NCBI GenBank assembly: GCA_029934735.1
Contig: JAOZLR010000031.1
Location: forward strand, 1-14,574
From: Bacteroidales bacterium
GTDB taxonomy: Bacteria; Bacteroidota; Bacteroidia; Bacteroidales; JAADJA01
Length of the DNA: 14,574 nucleotides
Direction of reading: 5' to 3'
Numbering within the stretch: position 1 is the first letter of the stretch; every line of letters begins with the position of its first letter. A program made the position numbers and the translations under genes. The notes under the pieces were generated by a model. It did no database searches. It saw only the letters and a program-made list of their open reading frames with translations, and was not told where the DNA came from. Positions 1-7,798 of the stretch are shown one piece after another.

Positions 1-58
1 AATACTCAGGTTAATTATGTAATATCGTATTACGAAAATGCTGTTTTGGCATCCTTCC

Positions 59-194
59 TGTCATGTCGAACTCAGGAGTTTGCCTTGCGCATTGGCGTGA
101 GACATCCCCTTGCTTTTGCTCCTGCCGTTGGCTTTTCATTGCCAGGAGATTCCTCATTCCTGCGCTTTGGCCTGCCCATTGATTCGGAATGACA
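59..194. repeat. Degenerate 136-bp element with inverted termini
   Basis: The left end TGTCATGTCGAA (59-70) and right end TTCGGAATGACA (183-194) are inverted repeats matching at 10 of 12 positions. The interior is richer in GC than its surroundings and contains CTCCTG (119-124) facing CAGGAG (143-148), and TGGC (129-132) facing GCCA (141-144), so it can fold. Ends of the form TGTCAT...CGAA / TTCG...ATGACA recall dispersed intergenic repeats that I know from Bacteroidota genomes. That identity is from memory and is not shown by the window, which holds only this one copy. No coding capacity is evident. Confidence 0.5.
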
Positions 195-348
195 ACTAAT
201 GTTGTGGTTGCAGTATTTCATCGCTGGAGGGATTGCAACGCTTACAATGACATTGTCTTTAGTTTGATTGACAGGTCACCTTTTGACAATATAAATTCAA
301 AGAACGACTTTTACAGGCCTGTGCCTGTGTTCTTTTTCTTCATATATT

Positions 349-375
349 GCCTCCTGAAAAAGGGGTGCAGGAGGC
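349..375. repeat. GC-rich hairpin
   Basis: GCCTCCTG (349-356) and CAGGAGGC (368-375) form a perfect 8-bp stem with an 11-base loop. No T-run follows on either strand, so a standard intrinsic terminator is not well supported. It may be the end of a transcript entering from the left, or part of a structured noncoding region. Confidence 0.4.
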
Positions 376-605
376 TCCTTCCAAAACTACCTGAGTGTGA
401 TGCAAAATGCAAATATATATAAATAAAATGTTATGACTCGCATTATTTTGAAATTTTTTTTGTGACTAAAAGATACCAAAATACCACAGCCGGCATAATT
501 TTAATAGTAATCTTTTTTCTTTTCAATTGAACATTTTCCCTATTATAAAGGTTTCAGATAAAGATGTAAGTAACATAAATAATTATCGTAAAGCGGATAA
601 ATTAA

Positions 606-613
606 TAACTTTG
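606..613 (+). promoter_or_regulatory. sucA promoter, -7 element
   Basis: TAACTTTG matches the Bacteroidota -7 consensus TAnnTTTG exactly and is followed by C. It ends 25 bases before the sucA ATG, giving a predicted leader of about 20 bases. I found no clear TTG-type -33 element at the expected spacing. Confidence 0.55.
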
Positions 614-638
614 CTATAATTTTACCAAAATAACTATT

Positions 639-3488
639 ATGGATAGATTTTCCTGGTTAAACGGTGCCGATCCTGAACAAATTGAAGCTCTTTACAATGA
701 GTTCAAAAGCAATCCTGAGTCGGTTGATGAAAGCTGGAGGAAGTTTTTTGAGGGCTTCGAATTTGCCCGTACCGATTATTCCAATCCACCTGCCGGCAGC
801 CAACAATATCCTGATGAGTTTAAGGTGTTGAACCTTATAAGAGGATACAGGCAGCGTGGCCATCTGTTTACAGAAACTAATCCTGTCAGGACAAGGCGAA
901 AATACACACCTACTCTTGATATCGAAAATTTCGGTTTGTCGAATGACGATCTTGATAAAGAATTTCAGGCAGGAAGTGAAATCGGAATCCGTAAAGCAAA
1001 ATTGAGTGATATAATATCTCATCTTGATGCAACATATTGTGGCTCTGTCGGGGTTGAGTATCTGTATAGTCGTCATCCGGAAGTTATTGAATGGTTACAG
1101 GATAAGATGGAAAGTTCAAAAAATTCTTATGCCTTTTCAGATGAAGAACGAAAATATATGTTTCGACATCTTAGTCGCACGGTGTTGTTTGAAAAATTTA
1201 TCCATAAAAAATTTCCCGGACAAAAACGTTTCTCTCTCGAAGGTGCCGAGACTATGATTCCTGCACTTGATGCCATCATAGAAAAAGGTGCTGAGCTTGG
1301 AACTAAAGAATTTATTCTTGGAATGCCACACCGGGGACGGCTAAATGTTCTTGCAAACATTATGAAAAAGCCTTTTCATGAAATTTTTAGTGAATTTGAA
1401 GGTAAGGAATATGAAGATGAGTCAATTCTCGGGGATGTTAAATATCACCTTGGATATGTAACCGACAGAATTACCTCTACGAATAAAAAGGTAAAACTGA
1501 CATTAGCTCCAAACCCATCACATCTTGAGACTGTTGCCCCTGTTGTTGAGGGAATGGCCAGGGCTAAAACTGACAAGGATTATAACAGAGATTATGATAA
1601 AGTTTGTCCGATTCTGATTCATGGTGATGCATCCATTGCAGGACAGGGTTTGGTTTATGAAATGGCACAGATGTCAGGCCTTTCAGGTTATAAAACCGGA
1701 GGAACAATTCATCTTGTTGTTAATAACCAGGTTGGTTTTACTACAAATTATCTTGATGCAAGGACTAGCACATACTGTACTGATATTGCAAAAACTATTC
1801 TCGCACCTGTGTTTCATGTTAATGGCGATGATATGGACGCCCTGGCATACACTATCCAACTTGCAATGCAATACAGAGAGAAGTTCAACAACGATGTATT
1901 TATTGATTTGCTTTGTTACCGCAAATACGGACATAATGAAGGAGATGAGCCGAGGTTCACTCAACCTATTCTCTACAAAATGATTGAGAAGCATCCTGAC
2001 CCGATGCAGATATATAAAGAGAAGCTGATAAAGCTGGGGATAATTGATGATAAAGAGGCTAAAGAGATCGCAACAAAGATAAATGAGACCTTTGAAACAA
2101 ACCTGGCACTTTCTAAAGATGACAAAACCGTTGATGTAACTTTTGTACAGGAAAAATGGCACGATATTAGAAAAGCTGAGCCTGAAGATTTTGAATCATC
2201 ACCCGATTCAGGTGTTACAAGGAAAGTAATTGTTGATATTGGAAAGAAAATTTCAGCAGTTCCTAAAGATGTCAATCTTTTCAGAAAGATAGTCAGGCTA
2301 CAGAACACCCGTAGGGAAATGATTGAAAAAACCGGAATACTTGATTGGGCTATGGGTGAGCTGCTTGCCTACGGCACACTGCTTGAAGAGGGTGTAGCAG
2401 TAAGATTAAGTGGCCAGGACGTAGCACGCGGGACATTCTCTCATCGCCATTCAGTGCTGAAAATTGAAGATTCAGAGGAGGAGTATGTTCCGTTAAACAA
2501 CATTAGTAAAAAACAGGAAAGGTTCGAGGTTTATAACTCCCCACTTTCAGAATATGGAGTTCTCGGATTTGAATACGGATATTCTGTTATGACTCCTAAT
2601 AATCTTACAATATGGGAAGCACAGTTTGGCGATTTCAACAATGGTGCCCAGATAATTTTCGATCAGTACCTTAGCAGTGCAGAAGATAAATGGAATGTGA
2701 TGAATGACCTTGTTATATATCTTCCTCATGGCTATGAGGGTCAGGGGCCGGAGCATTCCAGTGCTCGCATGGAGAGATTTTTAACGTTAAGTGCCGAGTA
2801 TAATATGCAGATTATCAACTGTACAACGCCAGCCAATCTTTTTCACGTGTTGAGAAGACAGTTTAAAAGGCCATTCCGAAAACCTCTCATTATATTTACA
2901 CCAAAAAGTCTGCTGCGGCATCCCAAATGTGTTTCGCCAATAGCAGATTTTACAAAAGGCGGGTTCAGGGAAGTGATTGATGATGAAACGGCAGATCCGC
3001 AAAAAATCAATAAGGTAGTTTTTTGTAATGGAAAGATCTATTACGAGCTGCTTGAGGAGAAGCAAAAACTCAAGAACGACACTATTGCTATTGTAAGGAT
3101 TGAGCAACTATTTCCTCTGCCTAAGAGGCAACTAAAGGAGATAATCGAAAAATATAATAAGGCGAAAACCTGGCTTTGGACTCAGGAGGAACCTTATAAT
3201 ATGGGAGCCTGGCCTTATATCCATATAGAATTTACAGATGTTCCGTTAAAGGCAATTGCCCGCCCGCCAAGTGGAAGTCCTGCAACAGGTTCAAGCAAGT
3301 TCCACTATATAAGACAACGTAAAATTATTGAAAAAACATTTGAAGAGTGTGATTGCCCTTATGTTCCTTATGAATGTAAAATGGTTTGTATCGGTAACCG
3401 GTGGAAGTCGTTTGAAAAAGAACTTAAAAAATTACAAGTCGATGTAATTGACAGTAAGTCAATATCGGGAGTGAAGCAGTTGAAATAA
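639..3488 (+). CDS. sucA: 2-oxoglutarate dehydrogenase E1 component
   Basis: This is the thiamine-diphosphate-dependent E1 subunit. It decarboxylates 2-oxoglutarate and passes the succinyl group to the lipoyl arm of E2 in the cytoplasmic TCA-cycle complex. At 949 residues it is full length (E. coli SucA is about 930). The short N-terminal helix region (about 1-45, beginning MDRFSWLNGAD) binds the core in this family. The dehydrogenase domain has PHRGRLN at 230-236, the ThDP/Mg signature HGDAS at 328-332 with NNQ at 362-364, and later YGHNEGDEPRF. The pyrimidine-binding transketolase-like domain has SGQDVARGTFSHRH and NSPLSEYGVLGFEYGYS, and a conserved C-terminal domain follows. The start fits the family N-terminus and lies just behind a good -7 element. 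sucB follows after 151 bp. Confidence 0.97.
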   Translation: MDRFSWLNGADPEQIEALYNEFKSNPESVDESWRKFFEGFEFARTDYSNPPAGSQQYPDEFKVLNLIRGYRQRGHLFTETNPVRTRRKYTPTLDIENFGLSNDDLDKEFQAGSEIGIRKAKLSDIISHLDATYCGSVGVEYLYSRHPEVIEWLQDKMESSKNSYAFSDEERKYMFRHLSRTVLFEKFIHKKFPGQKRFSLEGAETMIPALDAIIEKGAELGTKEFILGMPHRGRLNVLANIMKKPFHEIFSEFEGKEYEDESILGDVKYHLGYVTDRITSTNKKVKLTLAPNPSHLETVAPVVEGMARAKTDKDYNRDYDKVCPILIHGDASIAGQGLVYEMAQMSGLSGYKTGGTIHLVVNNQVGFTTNYLDARTSTYCTDIAKTILAPVFHVNGDDMDALAYTIQLAMQYREKFNNDVFIDLLCYRKYGHNEGDEPRFTQPILYKMIEKHPDPMQIYKEKLIKLGIIDDKEAKEIATKINETFETNLALSKDDKTVDVTFVQEKWHDIRKAEPEDFESSPDSGVTRKVIVDIGKKISAVPKDVNLFRKIVRLQNTRREMIEKTGILDWAMGELLAYGTLLEEGVAVRLSGQDVARGTFSHRHSVLKIEDSEEEYVPLNNISKKQERFEVYNSPLSEYGVLGFEYGYSVMTPNNLTIWEAQFGDFNNGAQIIFDQYLSSAEDKWNVMNDLVIYLPHGYEGQGPEHSSARMERFLTLSAEYNMQIINCTTPANLFHVLRRQFKRPFRKPLIIFTPKSLLRHPKCVSPIADFTKGGFREVIDDETADPQKINKVVFCNGKIYYELLEEKQKLKNDTIAIVRIEQLFPLPKRQLKEIIEKYNKAKTWLWTQEEPYNMGAWPYIHIEFTDVPLKAIARPPSGSPATGSSKFHYIRQRKIIEKTFEECDCPYVPYECKMVCIGNRWKSFEKELKKLQVDVIDSKSISGVKQLK

Positions 3489-3506
3489 AACACAATAAAC
3501 AATTTT

Positions 3507-3596
3507 CAAAAATCAAATAAATAACATATTGCAATCAACAATTATCCAAACGTTTGAAAATTAAAATTTAAAGAATTGTGATTTATTTGAATTTTG
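3507..3596. repeat. Long imperfect inverted repeat between sucA and sucB
   Basis: The arms 3507-3526 (starting CAAAAATCAAATAAA) and 3577-3596 (ending TTATTTGAATTTTG) are complementary at 18 of 20 positions, with a 50-base spacer. The spacer holds the perfect palindrome CAAACGTTTG (3547-3556). The right arm runs directly into TTTTTTATTATTTG. In RNA this could act as a weak terminator or attenuator after sucA, or as a processing or stability element within a sucAB transcript. The region is very AT-rich, so chance similarity has to be kept in mind. Confidence 0.45.
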
Positions 3597-3639
3597 TTTT
3601 TTATTATTTGAAATTTTATAATATTTAATATTTTTAAGA

Positions 3640-4920
3640 ATGTCATTAATAGAAATAAAAGTACCAAGTCCGGGAGAATCAATAGCGGAAGTTCAGTTGG
3701 CAAACTGGCTCGTAAGCGATGGCGATTTTGTGGAGAGAGATCAGGAAATTGCTGAAATTGATTCAGACAAAGCAACACTTAGTATTAGTGCAACAGAAGA
3801 CGGGAAGATAAGACTGCTGGCACAAGAAGGTGACACAATTGATGTGGGTAGTGTAGTTGCAACCGTTGACTCTTCTGTAAAAGGAGAAGCATCATCACAA
3901 AAGCAAAAACCTAAAATACAGGAAGATGTAGTCGAAAGTGCCATAAAAGAGATGGCAGTTCAGGAAGATAAAGAGGATACTGAGGTTGGCAAAGAGGTAA
4001 TGAAAACAGAACTGAATATTTCCCCTCTTGCGAAAAAACTAATGCAGGAAAAAGATGTTTCTGAGATTGAGTTTATTGATTACTTGAAAAGTCTGAGGTT
4101 TGGTAAAAGGGATGTTGATCTCTTTCTTACAGCTAAAGATACTTTTAAACCGGCAAGTGCCACAAGGTCTGCTTCATCCTGGGGAGACACACGAAATACA
4201 AATCGTAAAAAGATGTCGATGCTCAGAAAGAAACTTGCTGAGCGACTGGTTTCGGTAAAAAATGAAACCGCTATGCTTACGACCTTCAACGAGGTGAATA
4301 TGACGCCCATAATGGAGATACGCAAGAAATACAAAGAGGTCTTTAAAGAAAAACATGGTGTCTCACTTGGATTTATGTCATTCTTCACAAAAGCAGTAAC
4401 AGAGGCATTACAACATTTCCCGCAGGTAAATGCAATGATTGACGGAGATGAAATTGTTTATTACGAATATGCCGACATAGGAATTGCGGTTAGCTCACCT
4501 AAAGGGCTAATGGTTCCTGTTGTACGGAATGCCGAAAAGATGAGCCTTGCCGAAATAGAGGCAAATATTAAAGAACTTGCAGGCAAAGCCCGAAACAACA
4601 GAATTACAGTTGATGAGATGATGGGTGGTACTTTCACTATTACAAACGGTGGTGTTTTTGGCTCGATGCTATCAACTCCCATTATCAATCCACCGCAAAG
4701 TGCTATCCTCGGGATGCACAACATAGTCGAACGCCCGATTGCTGTTAATGGTAAAGTGGAAATACATCCGATAATGTATGTTGCGTTGTCGTACGACCAT
4801 CGCATTATAGATGGAAGCGAATCAGTAGGATTTTTAGTAAAGGTGAAAGAGATGCTCGAAAATCCGGCAAAAATGTTATTTGGCGGGAGTGATCCGGTTG
4901 TGGAATTGCTGGGGCTGTAG
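3640..4920 (+). CDS. sucB: Dihydrolipoyllysine succinyltransferase (2-oxoglutarate dehydrogenase E2)
   Basis: This is the core subunit that carries the lipoyl arm and transfers succinyl groups to CoA. The N-terminal lipoyl domain (about 1-77) has the lipoylation motif DSDKA with Lys44. An acidic, Lys-rich linker follows. The peripheral subunit-binding domain (about 125-163) begins ISPLAKKLMQEK. The acyltransferase catalytic domain (about 195-426) carries the active-site motif HRIIDG at 387-392 (His387, Asp391) and a conserved TITNGGVFGS segment. At 426 residues with a single lipoyl domain it has the usual length. Position directly after sucA favours the succinyl- over the acetyltransferase. 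The subunit-binding domain lacks the usual GTGxxGR glycine loop and keeps only Arg153 of it. No strong promoter is seen in front of it, so cotranscription with sucA is likely. Confidence 0.95.
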   Translation: MSLIEIKVPSPGESIAEVQLANWLVSDGDFVERDQEIAEIDSDKATLSISATEDGKIRLLAQEGDTIDVGSVVATVDSSVKGEASSQKQKPKIQEDVVESAIKEMAVQEDKEDTEVGKEVMKTELNISPLAKKLMQEKDVSEIEFIDYLKSLRFGKRDVDLFLTAKDTFKPASATRSASSWGDTRNTNRKKMSMLRKKLAERLVSVKNETAMLTTFNEVNMTPIMEIRKKYKEVFKEKHGVSLGFMSFFTKAVTEALQHFPQVNAMIDGDEIVYYEYADIGIAVSSPKGLMVPVVRNAEKMSLAEIEANIKELAGKARNNRITVDEMMGGTFTITNGGVFGSMLSTPIINPPQSAILGMHNIVERPIAVNGKVEIHPIMYVALSYDHRIIDGSESVGFLVKVKEMLENPAKMLFGGSDPVVELLGL

Positions 4921-4930
4921 AGGTTTCAAT

Positions 4931-5155
4931 TGTCAGTAATAGGTAACTGACAAGCGTGGACGCTTGTCCCTTGGGCTGTTCGGGATATTATATCCCGAAC
5001 CTAATATTTGCAGGATTTATAATCCTGCCTTTCAGTGGGATTGCAAATCCCAATAGTAATAACTTTCGGATTAGGCTTACACACAAGCCACCGCTTAAAT
5101 CCGAAAGAGCCTGTATCAACCAACCTCTTGATATAGACTGATTTATAATATCAGT
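4931..5155. repeat. Array of eight small hairpins after sucB
   Basis: The noncoding stretch 4921-5225 is filled with short perfect inverted repeats. Stems are: TGTCAGT/ACTGACA (4931-4937/4946-4952), overlapping GACAAGCG/CGCTTGTC (4949-4956/4961-4968); GTTCGGGATA/TATCCCGAAC (4978-4987/4991-5000); GCAGGATT/AATCCTGC (5010-5017/5021-5028); TGGGATT/AATCCCA (5036-5042/5046-5052); CTTTCGGATT/AATCCGAAAG (5063-5072/5098-5107) with GGCTT/AAGCC nested inside; TATCAA/TTGATA (5114-5119/5128-5133); and ACTGAT/ATCAGT (5137-5142/5150-5155). Three stems share the core GGATT/AATCC, a fourth has GGATA/TATCC, and their outer pairs differ, which points to selection on structure or a tandem palindromic repeat family. 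It recalls REP/RAYT-type palindromic repeats, but no RAYT transposase is in the window. It may also end or protect the sucAB mRNA. An open frame across 4956-5141 follows the hairpins and is not a gene. Confidence 0.7.
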
Positions 5156-5225
5156 AAGTTAATAACAAGCTAGACGATCATCACATCAATAGGCAAATTT
5201 TTAATGAACTAAGTCAAAAAATAAT

Positions 5226-7691
5226 CTAAAACTTAGCAACCAACTTTATATTCAACTGCCGCATAGTAAGATAATTGGGAACCGCATATTGCCTTCCGAA
5301 AACATCAGTAACCCAGATGTATGATACTGTGTTGGCAACCTGAAGGAGATTAAGGATTTCAAGCGATATCCACATTGCTTTAAACCCACGCAAAGGATTT
5401 TTCTTTGAAAAACGAGTGTGTCCTCCGATCAGCTCTTTTGAAAAACCGACATCGACCCTTCTGTACGGATTCATTCTCAGGGTATGCTTATCTTTTGATG
5501 CCTGTGGAGGGCCAAAAGGCAGGCCTGTTCCGAATGAAAGCGTGAGACTCATTCTGTAAGTTGGATTTTTCGGCAGATAATCCTGAAAAAACATACTAAA
5601 CATAACCCGCTGGTCGGTTGGACGTGGAATATATGCTGTTGTATCGGCAATGTCTCCAAAATCATCATATTGAACTATCTTTTCCATTGTCTGCATTACT
5701 GACAAACTTGCCCAGGAGTCAACCCCTTTAACAAATTCACCGTTAATCTTCATATCTATTCCAGCGGCATATCCGAAAGCATTATTATTGGCCATATATC
5801 TTATACGTACATTATCAACAATATATGGGTTCAGAAAATCAAGTTTTTTGTAATAAACCTCGGTGACAAATTTGAAAGGCCTGTCCCAGGCTTTAAAATT
5901 CCAGTCGCTGCCAATAACTACCTGTATCGACCTTTGTGCTTTCACATCAGAATGTATTGCCCCTGATAAATCTCTCAACTCACGATAAAAAGGCGGTTGA
6001 TAATACCAGCCAGCTGATATACGAAACAGAAAATCTTTTTTCCAGTCTGGCTTAAAGGATACCCTGGCTCTGGGACTAACGACAAGCTGGTTATTGTAAT
6101 CCCAATAATTAGCTCTTAAGCCAACAGTAAAAGTGAAATCAGGTTTATCAGGAGGCAGGCTCCATATATCCTGAATAAATGCTGTGTACCTGTTTGAAGC
6201 TATTTCCGCATTTGTACTTCCGAAATACTTCATTGTAAACGGATAATCTATTTGTTGCGAAGGATTGCTATATCCGATAGAATCAGTGGGACGAGGAAGA
6301 GTATAACCAGCAGAATCTATTAATATCCACTCATTCATAGCATCTGTTATCCATTCATGCTGATATTTCACACCCCACTGTATCAGATTTTGTCCTGTTT
6401 CAACACTCCCACGATGAGCAATATTGAAAATTGTATAATCAAGACTATTTCTGGCATGCTCCATATATGTACCTACTCCCTGAGTTTGAACTACATCGCC
6501 ATAATTCTCACTGCCGGGATTATTCTCAACCTGGCCAATCCAGTATTGCCCCAGCAAATCGTAATTCTCACTTTCGTTAGAATTCACTCCTGAGAATATT
6601 AGTTTATAAACAGATTTGTTATCGGGTCTGTAAGAGAGAGTAGCACCACCAAGATAATTTACGTAATGGTCAACCTCCTGACCTTCAAAATAGATTTTCA
6701 ACCGCTTAACATTTTGTACTGTTCCGAAATCGGTTTCACGACTAGTTGGGACAAGACTATATCTATTATTTGCGAAATTACCTAGTAACGAAAGCTCCAG
6801 CTTACTACTTATTTTATAGGTTATCAAAGCCTGTATATCAAAAAATGAGGGTTTGTAATCTCCATCTGTTTGCAGGGTATTTAGTAAATACTTCGTTGAC
6901 TTATATCGAGCACCAATAAGATAGCTAAACTTCTGGTTCTTTGATGCATCTTCAAACTCAAGCGAGGCTCCCAATAAACCTAAGGAGAAAGATCCTCCGA
7001 ATTTGGTTGGCTTTTTATATCGAATATCTAAAACCGACGACATCTTATCACCATATTTTGCATCAAACCCACCGGCAGAAAACAGAACAGAAGAGGTCAT
7101 ATCCGAATTTACAAAACTCAAACCTTCCTGCTGTCCTGAGCGTATTAGCATAGGTCTGTAAATCTCAATATCATTAACATATACCAGATTCTCATCAAAG
7201 TTACCACCCCTGACCCTGTATTGCGAGCTTAATTCATTTGTTGATGAAACACCCGGCTGTATCTTTATCAAAGCATTAATGCTATTTGACATTGGCAGCA
7301 TATCAGCAATTTTGGGGTCAATACGTATTATATTTGAAGTTCTGACTCTTTTATCCTCAACCGCTACTCCCTCAATCTCAGTCATATTCTGCTTAATACT
7401 CATATTGATCTCTTTACGCTCGCCATTTTCAACCCTGACCTGCTGAACCTTTTTTTCATAGCCCATGTATGAGAAGACTATATAAATATCACGTCCGGCA
7501 GGTATCTTCAATTCAAAGTTACCTTTGGGATCTGTCACAGTGCCGCCAGGTAATCCCGAAATGGCAACATTGACAAGATCAAGAGGAGTTCCTTTGTCAT
7601 CAGTCACCTTCCCGAACACAACAGCCTGATTCTGGCTAAAAGCAGAAATTGAAAAAACAAATAAAGAAAATATGGCAATAAAAACCTTCAT
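5226..7691 (-). CDS. TonB-dependent outer-membrane receptor with carboxypeptidase-regulatory-like N-domain
   Basis: This is an 821-residue outer-membrane gated channel; the substrate cannot be told from the sequence. Residues 1-20 are a Sec signal peptide ending ISAFSQ. Residues about 25-100 form a CarboxypepD_reg-like beta domain (VFGKVTDDKGTPL, then VTDPKGNFELKIPAG and FSYMGYE), typical of Bacteroidota receptors. The plug spans about 118-226 and has NALIKIQPGV, YRVRGGNFDENLVYVNDIEI and AGGFDAKYGDKMSSVLDIR. The rest is a beta-barrel rich in aromatic strands, ending in the outer-membrane signature ...LNIKLVAKF with terminal Phe. No SusD-like gene is adjacent, so this is not a standard SusCD glycan pair. 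It diverges from the CotH-like gene over 107 bp. Confidence 0.92.
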   Translation of the reverse strand: MKVFIAIFSLFVFSISAFSQNQAVVFGKVTDDKGTPLDLVNVAISGLPGGTVTDPKGNFELKIPAGRDIYIVFSYMGYEKKVQQVRVENGERKEINMSIKQNMTEIEGVAVEDKRVRTSNIIRIDPKIADMLPMSNSINALIKIQPGVSSTNELSSQYRVRGGNFDENLVYVNDIEIYRPMLIRSGQQEGLSFVNSDMTSSVLFSAGGFDAKYGDKMSSVLDIRYKKPTKFGGSFSLGLLGASLEFEDASKNQKFSYLIGARYKSTKYLLNTLQTDGDYKPSFFDIQALITYKISSKLELSLLGNFANNRYSLVPTSRETDFGTVQNVKRLKIYFEGQEVDHYVNYLGGATLSYRPDNKSVYKLIFSGVNSNESENYDLLGQYWIGQVENNPGSENYGDVVQTQGVGTYMEHARNSLDYTIFNIAHRGSVETGQNLIQWGVKYQHEWITDAMNEWILIDSAGYTLPRPTDSIGYSNPSQQIDYPFTMKYFGSTNAEIASNRYTAFIQDIWSLPPDKPDFTFTVGLRANYWDYNNQLVVSPRARVSFKPDWKKDFLFRISAGWYYQPPFYRELRDLSGAIHSDVKAQRSIQVVIGSDWNFKAWDRPFKFVTEVYYKKLDFLNPYIVDNVRIRYMANNNAFGYAAGIDMKINGEFVKGVDSWASLSVMQTMEKIVQYDDFGDIADTTAYIPRPTDQRVMFSMFFQDYLPKNPTYRMSLTLSFGTGLPFGPPQASKDKHTLRMNPYRRVDVGFSKELIGGHTRFSKKNPLRGFKAMWISLEILNLLQVANTVSYIWVTDVFGRQYAVPNYLTMRQLNIKLVAKF

Positions 7692-7718
7692 ATTAGAAAT
7701 TCAAACTTCAAAAAAAAG

Positions 7719-7726
7719 CAAAAGTA
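7719..7726 (-). promoter_or_regulatory. Promoter -7 element for the TonB-dependent receptor
   Basis: On the minus strand TACTTTTG fits TAnnTTTG exactly and is followed by C. It sits 27 bases before the receptor start, so the expected leader is about 20 bases. No clear -33 TTG is visible. Confidence 0.5.
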
Positions 7727-7782
7727 AAAAGTATAAAGGGAAAAAGGAAGATTTTATTATATAACATAGAAAAATAATTTAA

Positions 7783-7790
7783 TATTTTTG
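7783..7790 (+). promoter_or_regulatory. Promoter -7 element for the CotH-like gene
   Basis: TATTTTTG is an exact TAnnTTTG match followed by C. Only eight bases separate it from the ATG at 7799. The transcript would therefore start at or almost at the start codon. The start cannot move far downstream, because the signal peptide begins at residue 1. Confidence 0.5.
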
Positions 7791-7798
7791 CAAAATAA

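Larger units (their letters stand above)
1..638. other. Noncoding region upstream of sucA
   Basis: No convincing gene lies here. A 77-codon open frame at 189-422 starts inside the right end of a repeat-like element, is Phe/Cys-rich near its end and resembles no family I know, so I treat it as chance. Contents from left to right are a small hairpin (GTAATA, loop TCG, TATTAC at 19-33), the inverted-terminus element at 59-194, a short perfect palindrome at 244-256, the palindrome ACAGGCCTGT at 313-322, a GC-rich hairpin at 349-375, an AT-rich stretch from about 410, and the sucA promoter at about 606. The gene to the left of the window is not visible. Confidence 0.75.

Noticed and set aside
265..297. 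Sigma70-like TTGACA sites in the upstream region
   Set aside because: Bacteroidota primary sigma factors use TTTG/TAnnTTTG elements, and there is no properly spaced partner or gene start.
189..422. 77-codon open frame upstream of sucA
   Set aside because: It begins inside the right terminus of the repeat-like element, has an atypical composition, no recognisable family and no promoter at a sensible distance.
4956..5141. 61-codon open frame after sucB
   Set aside because: It runs straight through the hairpin array, and its sequence is explained by the inverted repeats.
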